From Prochilodus magdalenae (lineage: Eukaryota; Chordata; Actinopteri; Characiformes; Prochilodontidae), in NCBI GenBank assembly GCA_024036415.1, contig JAMWET010001218.1:696610-760609 (forward strand): 64,000 bases of DNA. The letters are read 5' to 3'. A program made the position numbers and the translations under genes. This document shows positions 14,136 to 25,663 of this stretch, in pieces. The stretch's first letter is position 1, and each line of letters starts with the position of its first letter. The notes beneath the pieces are model-generated. The model saw nothing but the letters and a program-made list of their open reading frames with translations. It had not been told where the DNA came from and ran no database searches.

Positions 14136-16155
14136 TAGTTTAATTACATTTTGATTTTCTTGTCTCAGCATTCAAATACAGGTCAAAATACAGTTACTGT
14201 CCCAACCTATGATCTGATCTCTGTAGAGGATGTATTATTTCTTTTAAAATATCACCAAAACTGTAAATTCTTCATGTATAGACGTTAAAAATGCCAGCTG
14301 CCTGTTACGCTGTATTTAAATATCATTACAACCAGATTAGTAGACATTTACCTTCTTCATTGATTCCCATTTAAAGTTAAAAGTGTTCACTCTTTAACCA
14401 AATTTAGATGCGCTTCATGTAATCTGTAACATGAACCAGAGCACTATATACATAGTTGCATATAAACTAGCTAGCTAGCAACTTATATGAACCTAACATT
14501 GTACATTCAAAGAACCGCAACCGATAACTGTTTCCTTTAACCTAGCAGCAAGGCTAATAACACCTGAACATCAACTCACTTGTGAGGGCCCCCCCCAGTG
14601 TCTTGAGGCCCTAAGTGTACTCCTCACACTACTTACAGAAAAAGGCAGCCCTGACATTGAACATTACTTTGCAAGTTTCCAAAGAAGCCAAAGGGTTCAA
14701 CCATGCATTTACCCATTGCTGTAAATGCATGCTGATGTCATAGCATATGGTTAAAGTGCTGAGAAACCATTGCATGCCCACCAGTTTCCAAGACAACTGA
14801 GAGCTGAACCTGATTAACTCTCATAAACAGTGCAGTGCTCTGTTAAATTAGCTTTTTGCCTGGAGCCAAGTCAACATTTTCAGAACAGACCTCCTTTTGT
14901 CTGGAGTTCTCTTCACTTTCCAGCGCAACTTCTAAAGTTCTCTCAACAAGCATAAAGTTTCAGAGGGATACATTTGGTTCCATTTATTAGCAGCGCTGCA
15001 GTGTTCTGACTATAAATGCTCTACCTAAAAGGCTAAAGCGGTGACTCAGTATTGCCAGTCCAGTAGCAAATGAAAACTATCATCAAGCTGCACTGTTATG
15101 TTTTGGAATCCCACATTCGCCATCAACTGCTGCACAGCAACAAAATGCAACATGTAGTGTACACCATTGTCCAAAAGTCAGATACCATACATCCCACTCC
15201 CCATTCAGTACAATATTATTCACACTTCAGTGTCTAAAGCATCTATTTAACAGAGGCCTAAAAGATATATTCTATGTTACAGAAATAAGTGTCTCAACAC
15301 ATTTTCTATATCACAGCTTGCATTCTTTTTGTGAGACTTGCTTTCAGTATTTCAAAGAAATCTGTGACAATTTAACTTTCCAAAATTCAGTCTTAGAAGT
15401 TGGTTACGATTTCTGCTTTCCATAATCCAATAATCACAAACATATTCAATGATGTTGAGGCCTACAGTCGAGGTCTATCCATTCCACTGTTCCTTCATTA
15501 ACTTAATTAAGCTTATTTACATTTGATTAATTGATGACTTGGGCTTGGTCCACACTGAAGGATTTTAAAGTAATGACGTATATACAGTTAACATTGTGTA
15601 TTACATTAGAGAATCAACATCCACCCCAGATCCGGCAGGACTGGGAGTAGACCAGGTAAGGACTGGATTATTAACACATCAAAGGATAATGTAGGAAGAT
15701 CACTGTTTATTGGGAGGCGATTGTCGGTAGAAGCAAGTTGGCGTCAAAATCCGGGCCATTGTTCTGGAGTGCAGGCCAAGTATACTGAACTGGAAATAAT
15801 ATAAATTGGGGAGGTTTTTTACTTTGCATGGTATCATATGTATTACAAGCTGGCTGCTTAGTACCTGGAGTGGGTGCTGATTCTTCGGTGTTAAAGGCGA
15901 AGTTGATGTCATGCCCATTAATCAGTGAAGGCCGAGCAGAATGGAACCTGCCAGTGTGTGTGAAAGATTTGTAGGCATCACGGCTAAAATGGTGTTTGCA
16001 AACTGTTGAAGTGCATGTATACACATGCTGATGAGACATACACTGATGTATGTATTTATATCGAGCTCTCATTGCAGTATGCTTTAGTGCTGTTGGCTAC
16101 ATCAGTTTTTCTTATATACCTTTTCTGTGCAGACAACACACACCACCAGCTTAGC
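14136..16155. other. Intergenic DNA, nothing recognised
   Basis: AT-rich non-coding sequence. Short open frames around 15700-16070 have no recognisable protein similarity and no splice context. Confidence 0.4.
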
Positions 16156-16517
16156 ATTAGCTTCTCTGTCATCGATCTGTACCTCGAGCCCTTCGAGCTT
16201 CAAGTACAGCTCGACTCGAACTGCCATCCCTGAGGAAACATGGAAAACAAGCATCCAGACTCTTCTCTGTGCTGGCTCCCAGATGGTGGAATGAACTCCC
16301 ACTGGGCGTCTGAACAGCGGAGTCTCTCGTGGTCTTCAAACGCAGACTGAAGACCCATCTTTTTGTAATGCACTTAAGCGAGTAAGCACTAGTAGAGGTG
16401 TAAGTTGTGTGTATGTACTTGTGTTGTGTTGCACTTATAATGCGCCTAAAATGACCTTTTCCTTTCTCTAGGTATGAGCACTGGGGTTGCCAGGTAGTGC
16501 TCTATTTGCTTTATATA
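16156..16517 (+). mobile_element. LINE 3' end, upstream piece
   Basis: Frame-broken translation shows WWNELPLGV then ESLVVFKRRLKTHLFV, the C-terminal ending of fish CR1/L2-like LINE ORF2 proteins (APRxWNxLP ... SLxxFKxxLKTHLF). The sequence continues at 17050-17230 beyond an inserted Tc1 derivative. Confidence 0.7.
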
Positions 16518-17049
16518 CAGGGGTTGGACAATGAAACTGAAACACCTGTCATTTTAGTGTGGGAGGTCTCATGGCTAAATTGGACCAGCCTGGTGGCCAA
16601 TCTTCATTAATTGCACATTGCACCAGTAAGAGCAGAGTGTGAAGGTTCAGTTAGCAGGTAAGAGCACAGTTCTGCTCAAAATACTGCAATGCACACAACA
16701 TTATGGGTGACATACCAGAGTTCAAAAGAGGACAGATTGTCGGTGCACGTCTTGCTGGCACATCTGTGACCAAGACAGCAAGTCTTTGTGATGTATCAAG
16801 AGCCACGGTATCCAGGGTAATGTCAGCATACCACCAAGAAGGACGAACCTCCACCAGCATCACGTAGTGACCTGGCCACTATCCTGCAAGAAGAATGGCT
16901 TAAACTCCCTCTGACCACTGTGCAGGACTTGTATATGTCATTCCCAAGACGAACTGATGCTGTATTGGCCGCAAAAGGAGGCCCTACACCATACTAATAA
17001 ATGATTGTGGTCTAAAACCAGGTGTTTCAGTTTCATTGTCCAACCCCTA
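16518..17049 (+). mobile_element. Tc1-family internal-deletion derivative, copy B
   Basis: Terminal inverted repeats CAGGGGTTGGACAATGAAAC and its complement are flanked by TA dinucleotides. The transposase N-terminal frame starts at ATGGGTGACATACCAGAGTT and is joined to the transposase 3' end at the same junction as copy A (GGACGAACC / TCCACCAGC). Copies A and B therefore come from one deletion ancestor. It is inserted in a LINE 3' region. Confidence 0.88.
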
Positions 17050-17232
17050 TATATCTGTGTATTGATCTCTAGGTATCAGCACAGCCCTCTGTTCGGGCAG
17101 TGTCTGAGCTCATGGTGAGTTTTATGCTCTAACCTTCCTGTACTAGCTGAAATATTATCCAACAGAAGACTGATTACGGTTGTAAGTCGCTTTGCATAAG
17201 AGCGTCTGCTAAATGCCTTAGATGTAAATTTA
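17050..17232 (+). mobile_element. LINE 3' end, downstream piece with conserved tail
   Basis: It continues the LINE interrupted by copy B and ends TAAGTCGCTTTGCATAAGAG CGTCTGCTAAATGC, the hallmark 3' tail shared by several fish LINEs and their partner SINEs (compare 25081-25118). Confidence 0.65.
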
Positions 17233-17950
17233 AATGTCACCTACCATGTTTATTTAGATCTCAGAAAATGCTATAAAATCAGCAGTGTTCCAGTTTGCAA
17301 GAATCTCCTGCCAAATTTAAAGAATTTGAACCATTGGACAGGACTGGTTCATGTGCAAAATTACAAAGTGCGTGCTATTTCGTTCAGGGCAGACCGCATA
17401 GTGTGACTTTGATGACCAGCAACAATCAAGAACAAGAAATCTCTCTCACACTTTCAGCATAGGTTAATTTTACGTCTGTAGTGTGGGCTAGGCATAAGGA
17501 AAGGTGCTATTAATGCTGTGTAAGGATTAAGATGCACATTAATATGGGTGGGTGTGGGTACAGACTAAGCAGAGAAAGTATGAGTCAAGCTGTGCCAAGG
17601 GCTCTGAAGTCTTCTCAGAGCAGCATGGCATTCTGCCCTGGTGAATTTCCACACATGTCATATCTTATGGGCCTAAATTGCCAGTTGATGTGCTCAAAGC
17701 ACGCTCTGTATTTACAGGCATGCTGTGGCCTGCTACTTCTTTGTATCATGCACACCAATAATACTTTTCTGTGCCTTTTGTGCTCATAGAATGAGCTGTA
17801 TGTCGTTTAAGAGGGTGCATTATAAGCGCTTTGCTGAACAGAGGCACTGGATCTGTGTGCATCTTTAATCCTTTGTGCACACATTTTAACCTTTGATTCT
17901 GGACTGAAAGAGCAGTAGAACGGTGAGGTACTGATGTTGAATGATTAGTT
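17233..17950. other. Intergenic DNA, nothing recognised
   Basis: No coding exon, tandem array or familiar repeat was seen. The 85-codon open frame at 17532-17789 has no recognisable domain. Confidence 0.4.
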
Positions 17951-17954
17951 TTGA

Positions 17955-18130
17955 ATCACAAATGACACTTCAGCTCATCCCAAAGGTATTGTATTGAGCT
18001 CCATTACTCCAGAGAACATATTTGCGTTGCTGCGCAGCTTAATGCTGGAGGCCTGTGCACTGCTCTTGCTGACTAGGCATTTGGCACGGTGACTCTCAGC
18101 TCATGTACGGCTGCTTTAGAGGGTCCTCTG
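17955..18130. mobile_element. Decayed DNA-transposon-like repeat
   Basis: It contains ATTACTCCAGAGAACATATT and a following segment (GGCATTTGGCACGGTGACTC) that I recognise as part of a dispersed fish element related to the one at 6249-6760. It has no coding capacity. Confidence 0.45.
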
Positions 18131-18824
18131 TATTGCACTGAACCATATTTACAGTAAACAACAATAAAATTGCAATGTGCTGTGTGACAATGTAAAATTA
18201 TTGTGGTGTAATTTATTATGGGGGAACCCATCCAATAATTAACCTCTATATAACTTAATCATGTAACCACAGTATAATTATTTGGTTGTTAAACATGACA
18301 AAAGAACTGAGTTTACTAATATGAATGACTCAGAACAGCTGTAAATTCAGAGTTCCCAGACTATTAACTGATTGGACTTTAGACTGAAATCCATTTGCTT
18401 TGAGCGACTCTATACCTTAATTGTGCTCAATTTATCAATATAAATAAGGGAACATTCAAAATGACCGAATATTTTAGTAGTAACTGTTTTAGTCGTAATC
18501 ATTTCAGCCCATTTTGAGCAAGACTGAAAAATGCTAGCCAGTACATGACTAGCAACCACAGCCTTGTGTGCAGCTGTACACACATACAATTATACAATGC
18601 TTTTTGCACATCTAAAAACAGAAGGATATTCAAATTAGTTAAACTAGTGCAAACACAATGTATCACATGTGTAAAAATATAAAACTGATTTTGAATTTAA
18701 TGCCAACCACACGTGTTAAAAATGAGCAAAAACATCCAGTGGAACTTCTCACAACTAGCTATATGAACTGGCTACAGGTCAGTAACATGATTAGGTATAG
18801 GAAGAGCATCCCAGAGATATAATC

Positions 18825-19225
18825 GCAAAGGACTTTGATTTAACTTGCTTTCAGATGGACTGAGGTGAGGTGAAAAACTGTCCCATGGTCCAGTAAATTG
18901 AAATCAGGTTTTTTACTAATTGGCATGGGTGACTGGCACATCTGTGAGGCTTCCATTAATCCAGATGACATCTTTTTTCAGAATGACAATACCAAACCAC
19001 ATTGTATATGATGTATTACAACAGCACAGCTCCCTAGTAATAGAGTCTGAGTCCCAAACTGGCCTGTCTGCAGGTTAGACCTACCAGCTTTGAATCAGCT
19101 TTCAAAACTCAGCAATCATCTCCTCAGTTCCTAAATGCCAACAGCATGCTGCTCTAAAAAGAGTGCATGAACGTAGAGGTAAGCATGAACCAGCCACAAC
19201 CTTTTTTTGCATGACAAAATTTAGA
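18825..19225 (+). mobile_element. Degenerate Tc1/mariner transposase 3' part
   Basis: Broken frames read like the catalytic end of a Tc1-type transposase: a TTTCAGAATGACAATACCAA segment encodes FQNDNTKPH, matching the family's FQxDNAxPH around the second catalytic Asp. It is followed by a PACxxD-like stretch (CTGGCCTGTCTGCAGGTTAG, with the motif disrupted). Stops and indels show it is dead. It is not the family of copies A-D. Confidence 0.6.
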
Positions 19226-20260
19226 TCTAGAATATTTAATCAAGGTGTGATACATTTCTCACACATATTTTAACTAAGGTGTGGATACAAATTCTCATAT
19301 TTAAGATAAGTTTTATTGCACATAGCAGAACAGAGGTAGATTACTGGGTTCTATTGCACATAGTAGAAAAGACTACTGAGGGGAGTGGCTGTTATACCGT
19401 CTGATAGTGGCCGGAAGGAAGGATCTGTGGTATCTCTCCTTCACACACATATTTCCCATACTGGCTTTGTTTTTGGGGTGTTCATTAATCATTACCATTG
19501 CACATTGCATTGATTTAGTTGCAGTAGCTACAAAGCACTGAATCTATGAGTGCAGATCAGTCTGAAGTAGCACTGCTGATCAAAAAAGCAGGCGGATGAA
19601 TTTGGTTGAATGTGACACGTGTGATATAACCTGAGAGCACCTCATTCTTGTTGAGACCTGAGTGATGTTCTCAAGACAATGGAATCTTTGCCATGGTGTG
19701 AACTCTGTTGAAACTCATCCTTGAATAACTGCCTACCATTTAATCATCCTGAACTCTCGTTCAAGAGTATCCAATAACTTTGCTGACCATGGGCCAGCAG
19801 AGTGAAGCTGCCCAAGAGACACTTTTTATGCACTGAAAAAAGGGTGTGGTTTGAGGTACAAAAAATACAAACCCCACAAAAAATACAAAATACACTCATC
19901 AAAAAATAGCTGCACCCAGAAGGAATGAACTGTCAAGAATGGAATTTGATGGGTAGATTTGACATTGTGATATTAACGAATCGTTCGTCCCTAACAAATT
20001 TTTTGCCCTTAACATTATGCAAACACTATGAAAATTTCGCATTAAGAAGACTTGGTTTCGTGTCAGAATGGTAGTGGGTCATCTTTAGCGAAGTGTCCCA
20101 CATTTGTCTTGCTGGAGACAAACCTGTGTGTAGAGGTACCGTGGTCAGAGGGGTGATTTTTTTTTTTTGTCACATGTCTATGTCACGCCTGCTGGTTCTC
20201 TTCTCATTTCAATCTTTTGGACTCCATTTGGCATTTGGGTATGTCTAAATGTTCAATGTT
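19226..20260. other. Intergenic DNA, mostly unrecognised
   Basis: AT-rich. A segment at 19300-19345 contains a locally duplicated TTCTATTGCACATAGTAGAA-like unit, probably a LINE 3' untranslated remnant. No gene was seen. Confidence 0.35.
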
Positions 20261-20322
20261 ACTGTATAAATAAATAAATAAATATATAAATAAATATATA
20301 TGTATGTATATATATGTATGTA

Positions 20323-20358
<36 letters not shown>

Positions 20359-20369
20359 CATATATATAT
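20260..20369. repeat. Mixed AAAT / TATG / TG simple repeats
   Basis: Successive (AAAT)n, (ATGT)n and (TG)n tracts ending in a short TA tract directly at the truncated Tc1 copy C. Confidence 0.85.
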
Positions 20370-20620
20370 ACCAGTAAGAGCAGAGTGTGAAGGTTCAGTT
20401 AGCAGGTAAGAGCACAGTTCTGCTCAAAATATTGCACCATCACGTAGTGACACTATCCTGCAAGAAGAATGGCTTAAACTCCCTCTGACCACTGTGCAGG
20501 ACTTGTATATGTCATTCCCAAGACAAACTGACGCTGTATTGGCCGCAAAAGGAGGCCCTACACCATACTAATAAATGATTGTGGTCTAAAACCAGGTGTT
20601 TCAGTTTCATTGTCCAACCC

Positions 20621-20623
<3 letters not shown>
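20370..20623 (+). mobile_element. Tc1-family derivative, copy C (5' truncated)
   Basis: It starts inside the element (CCAGTAAGAGCAGAGTGTGA) and keeps the right terminal repeat (CATTGTCCAACCCCTG). The left terminal repeat and most of the transposase N-terminal region are missing. Confidence 0.85.

Positions 20624-20711
<88 letters not shown>
20624..20711. repeat. (TA)n microsatellite at the Tc1 copy C boundary
   Basis: About 88 bp of pure TA beginning immediately after the right terminal repeat, where the TA target duplication should be. Confidence 0.95.
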
Positions 20712-20712
<1 letters not shown>

Positions 20713-21074
20713 ATATACGAAAAAATATAGAACATGGCTTTTAAAGCGAATCTTCAGCACTCGCTCAGCATCAGAGTCGCAAATGTTTAAAAGAATGCAG
20801 GGAAATAAGCGCGCTGCTTGTTCAATCTTGAACACTACTCAAATTGTAGACTCATATAATTACTGTATCCCAGGTATATTCTTGTCAATCAAAGGACTTC
20901 ACCCACAAATGCCTACAGTTAGCTGTTAGAAGTAAAGATGCTGTGTTTAGCACAGTGCTGAACATGCTCCTGTCTCAACGTTTTTGAAACATGTTGCTGG
21001 CTTCACATTTGGAATGAGTTTACGGTACACAAGTTTAGACACGGCTACTCATAGACCGATTCTTTACTTTAAGC

Positions 21075-21210
21075 TTAAAGAACCGGGTCCAAGCCCCCCT
21101 TGAGCAAGCCAGAGGCAACAGTGGCGAGGAAAAACTCCCTTGATTAAGGAAGAAACCTCAAGAGGAACCAGGCTCAAGGGCGGAACCCAACCTCCTCAGA
21201 TAAACAAAAA
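21075..21210. repeat. Dispersed fish repeat fragment
   Basis: It contains CAACAGTGGCGAGGAAAAAC and AAGAGGAACCAGGCTCAAGG, a block seen in many copies in teleost genomes. The family is not named here. Confidence 0.5.
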
Positions 21211-21369
21211 GATTCTTTCAATTCTGTGTTCATAAGGTAAAACATCACATCTTTTCTTTCTGTTTTTATTAATATTTCATCTATCATACTGACTCTTTTG
21301 GAATTTGTGGTATAACCTTCTTACTGCTTCCGGTGTAAGACCACTTCAGCTCTATCTCTATGTTATTTA

Positions 21370-21600
21370 TCAGTCTCTAGGGCCGGTTTGGTGTTACACA
21401 GATCATTTATTTGAGTGTTGGGCTATTCCTAGCACAGCAGTGACACTGACATGAGAAGTGTAACGGTAGTATCTACAGAGCTGGAGTGTATCAGGCAGTA
21501 TGCATAGCACATCAGTGCCACTGTTGGGGTAAGAGTGAATCGCCATCCATCCAAATATCGAGCCAAGAGCAGTTGACCACTTATGAAGAAACAAACCATA
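21370..21600. repeat. Fragment related to the palindromic repeat at 8310-8860
   Basis: It shares a CAGCAGTGACACTGACATG-type segment and its neighbourhood with the fold-back element. Diverged and non-coding. Confidence 0.4.
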
Positions 21601-21751
21601 ACTCATTCAATATGTGCATCAACAGACTGGTCTACAACATGATCATACATAAACTCTCTTTACCACTCTGAATTAGAAATTTCTTTTTTTATTGCCTTTG
21701 AGATCAGTATAAATGATCAACGTGTATTTTGATGGGTGGTCTTCTTACATT

Positions 21752-21955
21752 TACAGCATTTACCTGATGCTCTTATCCAGAGCAACTTACAAGGTTAATC
21801 ATATTACAGGTAGGCCAGTGTGGTGTTAGGAGTCTTGCCCAAGGACTCTTATTGGTGTAGCACAGCATCACCCAGACTGGTATTTGAACCCCAGTCTCCC
21901 ACATGTGGTGGTGGCTCTCTGGCAGGCAGTGTTATCCACTGAGCTACACCAAACA
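21752..21955 (-). repeat. tRNA-derived SINE with LINE-like tail
   Basis: On the minus strand it starts GTGTAGCTCAGTGGATAAC (A-box-like TAGCTCAGTGG). A B-box-like GGGGTTCAAATACCAG follows, then ACACCAATAAGAGTCCTTGG. It ends TAAGTTGCTCTGGATAAGAG, the LINE-type tail also seen at 17182. It is the best-kept copy of three in the window. Confidence 0.78.
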
Positions 21956-22099
21956 CTTTTTGTTTTATTCTAATAGCAGTCCAGGCTGAAATATTAATAG
22001 CTTCAAAGGGAATGGGTGGAGCTGAACTGCAATAGTAGCAGACATTAGGTTGCAGAAATATCATGCAGACCAACACATTTCTGCATCGCACTGTCCATA

Positions 22100-22940
22100 G
22101 ACTGCACGGACTGGGAGAGTGAATACTTACCTTAAACGCTTTAATGCTACATTCAACTCTCTCTATTAAAACAGTAGGGGAAGGTTGGTCTGCATAATAT
22201 CAGCTATATAATAAATACCCTGCAAGAGAAAGTTGTAGTAGTAGTTGTTGTAGTAGTTGTTGTGTGAGACAGATCAATTAGTTTTTACACAGACAGGAGA
22301 GGGCTATGTGTCATGTATGAGCCTCCTCCCCTGCCCGAAGCCGTGTCTGAATCACACCACAAGCTGAATATTTCAGTCAATGATAGTGTGTCAAAAGCTG
22401 TTGAGGTCCTTCAGATCCGCCCTGCTTAGACCTGCTGCAGTCCTGAGAATATGACTCATGACCCCTTTTCTCTTTTTTCTTTGTTCTCCTAGCCAGATTC
22501 TTGTTGATTCGTGTCAGGGGCAGAATATCTGTGTGCTTTATTCTCTTATTTATTCTTTTATCTGTGTGCTTTATTCTTTATTCTCTGCTCTATTATATCT
22601 GAAACATGAATAATGAACCGTTAAAGTTCGTGTATTTTTAAATTCTTATGCCAGTCATTAATGAGTACATGCGTGTGACAGTATACTTCCGAAATGAAGT
22701 TAAACATGCAAACTGCAGGAAACCACATTTTCTTATGGTGGCCCTGCAAAGCACACATGGGTGGGCTGTCCTGTCTCTCTTTGGTCTCTTGTGTCAAGGA
22801 CAAAGGTTATTCAAGCATATTAAACAAGGCCAGTGAAATGTTCTGACTGAATGCATGTCTTCACTCTCACGTTCATCAGACGAGATTTACACAACTAGGT
22901 GTGTCTGGTTAATCAGTTCATAGCCTTTATATGAATGCAC
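22100..22940. other. Intergenic DNA, nothing recognised
   Basis: It includes a short TAGTAGTTGTTG tract near 22237-22262 and duplicated TTTATTCTCTTATTTATTC-like words near 22540-22580. No gene was seen. Confidence 0.35.
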
Positions 22941-22944
22941 ATTT

Positions 22945-22957
22945 ACTCTCTCTCTTT

Positions 22958-23033
<76 letters not shown>

Positions 23034-23036
23034 AAT
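22945..23036. repeat. (CT)n(CA)n compound microsatellite
   Basis: About 38 bp of CT repeats joined to about 46 bp of CA repeats. Confidence 0.95.
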
Positions 23037-23059
23037 GTGTGTCACACACATGCGGTCAA

Positions 23060-23160
23060 CTCCAAGATGAATGGTATTCATCCATGTATCAGAAGGCCTA
23101 GTGTCACTCCATCTCCACCCTTACCACAAAATCTGCAGGAACTGTGTGAGAATATTTAAG
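23060..23160 (+). repeat. Dispersed repeat copy 1 (paired with 26752-26925)
   Basis: GTGTCACTCCATCTCCACCC then CACAAAATCTGCAGGAACTG matches, in reverse orientation, the copy at 26752-26925. Both can be read as SVTPxPPLxQNxQExCExI. The parent element is not recognised. Confidence 0.5.
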
Positions 23161-23588
23161 CTGCATGGATTTGATGTATTCTACATGTGAATTTAATGCT
23201 GATGTGAACATCTTCAGGGACATGTGTTTTCATGAGTAGCCCCACCTTACAGAGAGAGGTGGAACAATTGTAATTATATATAATATTATAAATAAATAAG
23301 TCACATTGTTAGCATGTCAGTGATGTGGAAAGGACGAAGTGATGATGTTGGTAAGCTGAAAATGAGAACAGATAAAATTATCATGGAATCTCGCAGACCA
23401 TAACTCTTCTAGGTTGCAGAACATGCAATGGATTTATTATGGGTGTGTCTCAGAGTGCATGTTCCAAATTTGACTTGACTTGACTAGCATTAGGTAAGCA
23501 TAACTAATAAAGCTGTACATGAAGCTCATCGTCTCCAAACAAGTAGCTCCACATTTTCTTACACAACAAATCTTAAACAACAAATGGA
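23161..23588. other. Intergenic DNA, nothing recognised
   Basis: AT-rich, with no coding or repeat signature beyond short homopolymer tracts. Confidence 0.35.
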
Positions 23589-23890
23589 GCAATACTAATA
23601 CTAATACTAATACAAATAGAAATAATAATACTAATATTAATACAAATAGAAATACTAATACTAATACTAATACAAATAGAAATAATAATACTAATATTAA
23701 TACAAATAGAAATACTAGTAGGCCTACTAATACTGATACTAATACAAATACTAGTACTAATACAAATACTAATACTGATACCAATACTAATACTGATACT
23801 AATACTGATACCATACTAATACTGACACTAATACTAATACTGATACTGATGCTAATACTAACACCAATACAAATACTGCTGCTGATGCTG
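23589..23890. repeat. (AATACT)n-type tandem array
   Basis: About 300 bp of a 6-bp unit AATACT with AATACA, AATAGA and GATACT variants, some arranged as a higher-order block (AATAGAAATAATAATACTAA recurring). Asn-Thr-Asn-Thr frames through it are artefacts. Confidence 0.93.
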
Positions 23891-24006
23891 ATTCTGTGAT
23901 GTTTAAGTAATATTATTTCATTTTATAGTGAATATATATATTATAATTAAGCAAAATATATATTAGAAAAAATATATATTAGGTATATATTCTTAATATA
24001 ATTACT

Positions 24007-24148
24007 GCATTTTGGTTATTTGCAATTTGGCTGGATATAACAGTGTATACATAAAATATACATACATTAGTATTAGAATATATATATACATATACTAATA
24101 CTAATGTATGTATACAGTGTTATATCCAGTCAAATATAACCAGAATGC
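24007..24148. repeat. Palindromic element with about 55-70 bp arms
   Basis: The left arm 24007-24076 (GCATTTTGGTTATTTG ... TTAGTATTAG) pairs with the right arm 24095-24148 (CTAATACTAATG ... AACCAGAATGC) across an 18-bp AT spacer. It has MITE-like architecture. It lies about 115 bp from the AATACT array. Confidence 0.8.
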
Positions 24149-24963
24149 TGTGTGTAAATCTTTTTGCTTATAAGCATGACAATTATGACACCTAGTGGCT
24201 GAATACCACACATGACCAGTAAGGTACACCACAATTCAAAGGGATAAAATCAACATTTATTATTGTTCTAAATATTTCAAAAACATTGTAAAAATAAAAA
24301 CATATCAGAATAGTTTTAATTTCCTTGTATGTGCTCTCCTTAGTGGCCAATTTTGGGAATATGTCATTTCTTTTTCTCACTATGCAGATTATACCCAAAC
24401 TCATATGCCTTTGAAAAAGAAAGGTACAAACTCTGTTTAGAACACCTGCTGGACCATTTTGAGGACATTAAGGCCAGGGTGGCATTAATGTTTTAATTTT
24501 TATAGAGAATAAAACTGAATGCCTGATTTTTGGCCCCATTGCTGCTTGCAGTGTCCTGTGAACTGATATGAACAACATTTCTAGGACTGTGATTTTGTTG
24601 AACTGAGTCAGTAACTGAGTCAGGCCTTCTGTGCTTACAGTGGGTCCATAAAGCAGTAACTTGAAGTTTAACAGGAACACAGAAGTGAGTGTATATGTCT
24701 CCTATATTGACCATCCATTAAACGGACTAGCTTCATCCTCCTTGACCTACTCCAACCACACGTTCCACCAAGATCGCTTGGGTCCACTTACCAGTTTCCT
24801 CTGGTTGTTCCTAAATCTAGTTTGAAGCAGAGGAGAGACTGAGTTGTGACACTGCCTGTTGTTTATGGATTTTGCTGTCACCGAAGAATGGAGCTATTGA
24901 TCTTCCATAATAAGTAAGAAAGCTGTACAGCATTCAGAACATATACTATGTATAACATAACAC

Positions 24964-25125
24964 TACCACCCCATGTAGGAGATGGGGTTCGCATCCCAGG
25001 CTAACAAATGCTGAGCTACACCAATAAGAGTCCCTAGGCAAGCTGTTATCACTGCACTGGCCTACTTGTAATTTGAATAACCATGTAAGTCGCTCTGGAT
25101 AAGAGCATCAGCTACATGTAAATAC
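24964..25125 (+). repeat. tRNA-derived SINE with LINE-like tail, plus-strand copy
   Basis: It has a B-box-like GGGGTTCGCATCCCAGG, then GAGCTACACCAATAAGAGTC, ending TAAGTCGCTCTGGATAAGAG CATCAGCTACATGTAAA. Same family as 21752-21955; the head is partly lost. Confidence 0.7.
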
Positions 25126-25640
25126 GTTTTATTTTTACCCCTTATGTCCTATTAGAATGTTTATGTGCTTTTACTAGCCAAATATAGTTGTAAATCATTT
25201 CTGCATGTATATATTCTAACTTCTCTTTATTCTGTACTATCAAAGAGGCAGTGCTGTTTACTGTGTCTTTGAGACTGATATAAGTAAATGAACTCTTCCT
25301 GATCCTGGAATGGATCCGGAATGTACTGTATTGCACTTTATGTAGAAAGCAGAAAAACAGCCCTGACTGAAACTGCTTATGATTTTTTAAGACTGCTGAA
25401 GACTTGTTTGGTGCATATGGGTAAATATCTATGTCCCCATTATTTAATTATTATCACAAAATTCAAATTGAGCCATTTGTCCACTTTAGTTTCCATATGA
25501 GAGATGGCACAAGAAGCTCTAGTTCATGTAGATCCTCACTGTGTACTGTTTAATAAGCCTTACCTCCTAACGTCCTAACTTTCCAATGTTCCAAAAATGC
25601 CCAAACTCTGAATCCACAATGCTAGAGGTTCCTAGAGGTT
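25126..25640. other. Intergenic DNA, nothing recognised
   Basis: AT-rich, no exon or familiar repeat. Confidence 0.35.
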
Positions 25641-25663
25641 ACCCTAACCCTAACCCTAACCCT
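25641..25663. repeat. Short interstitial telomere-type repeat
   Basis: Three and a half units of CCCTAA (ACCCTAACCCTAACCCTAAC and on), identical to the vertebrate telomere repeat on its C strand. Confidence 0.9.

Noticed and set aside
23437..23899. Val/Leu-rich and Asn/Thr-rich open frames on both strands
   Set aside because: Both are readings of the AATACT tandem array.
25641..25663. A chromosome end
   Set aside because: Only three and a half telomere units, with unique sequence and genes on both sides.
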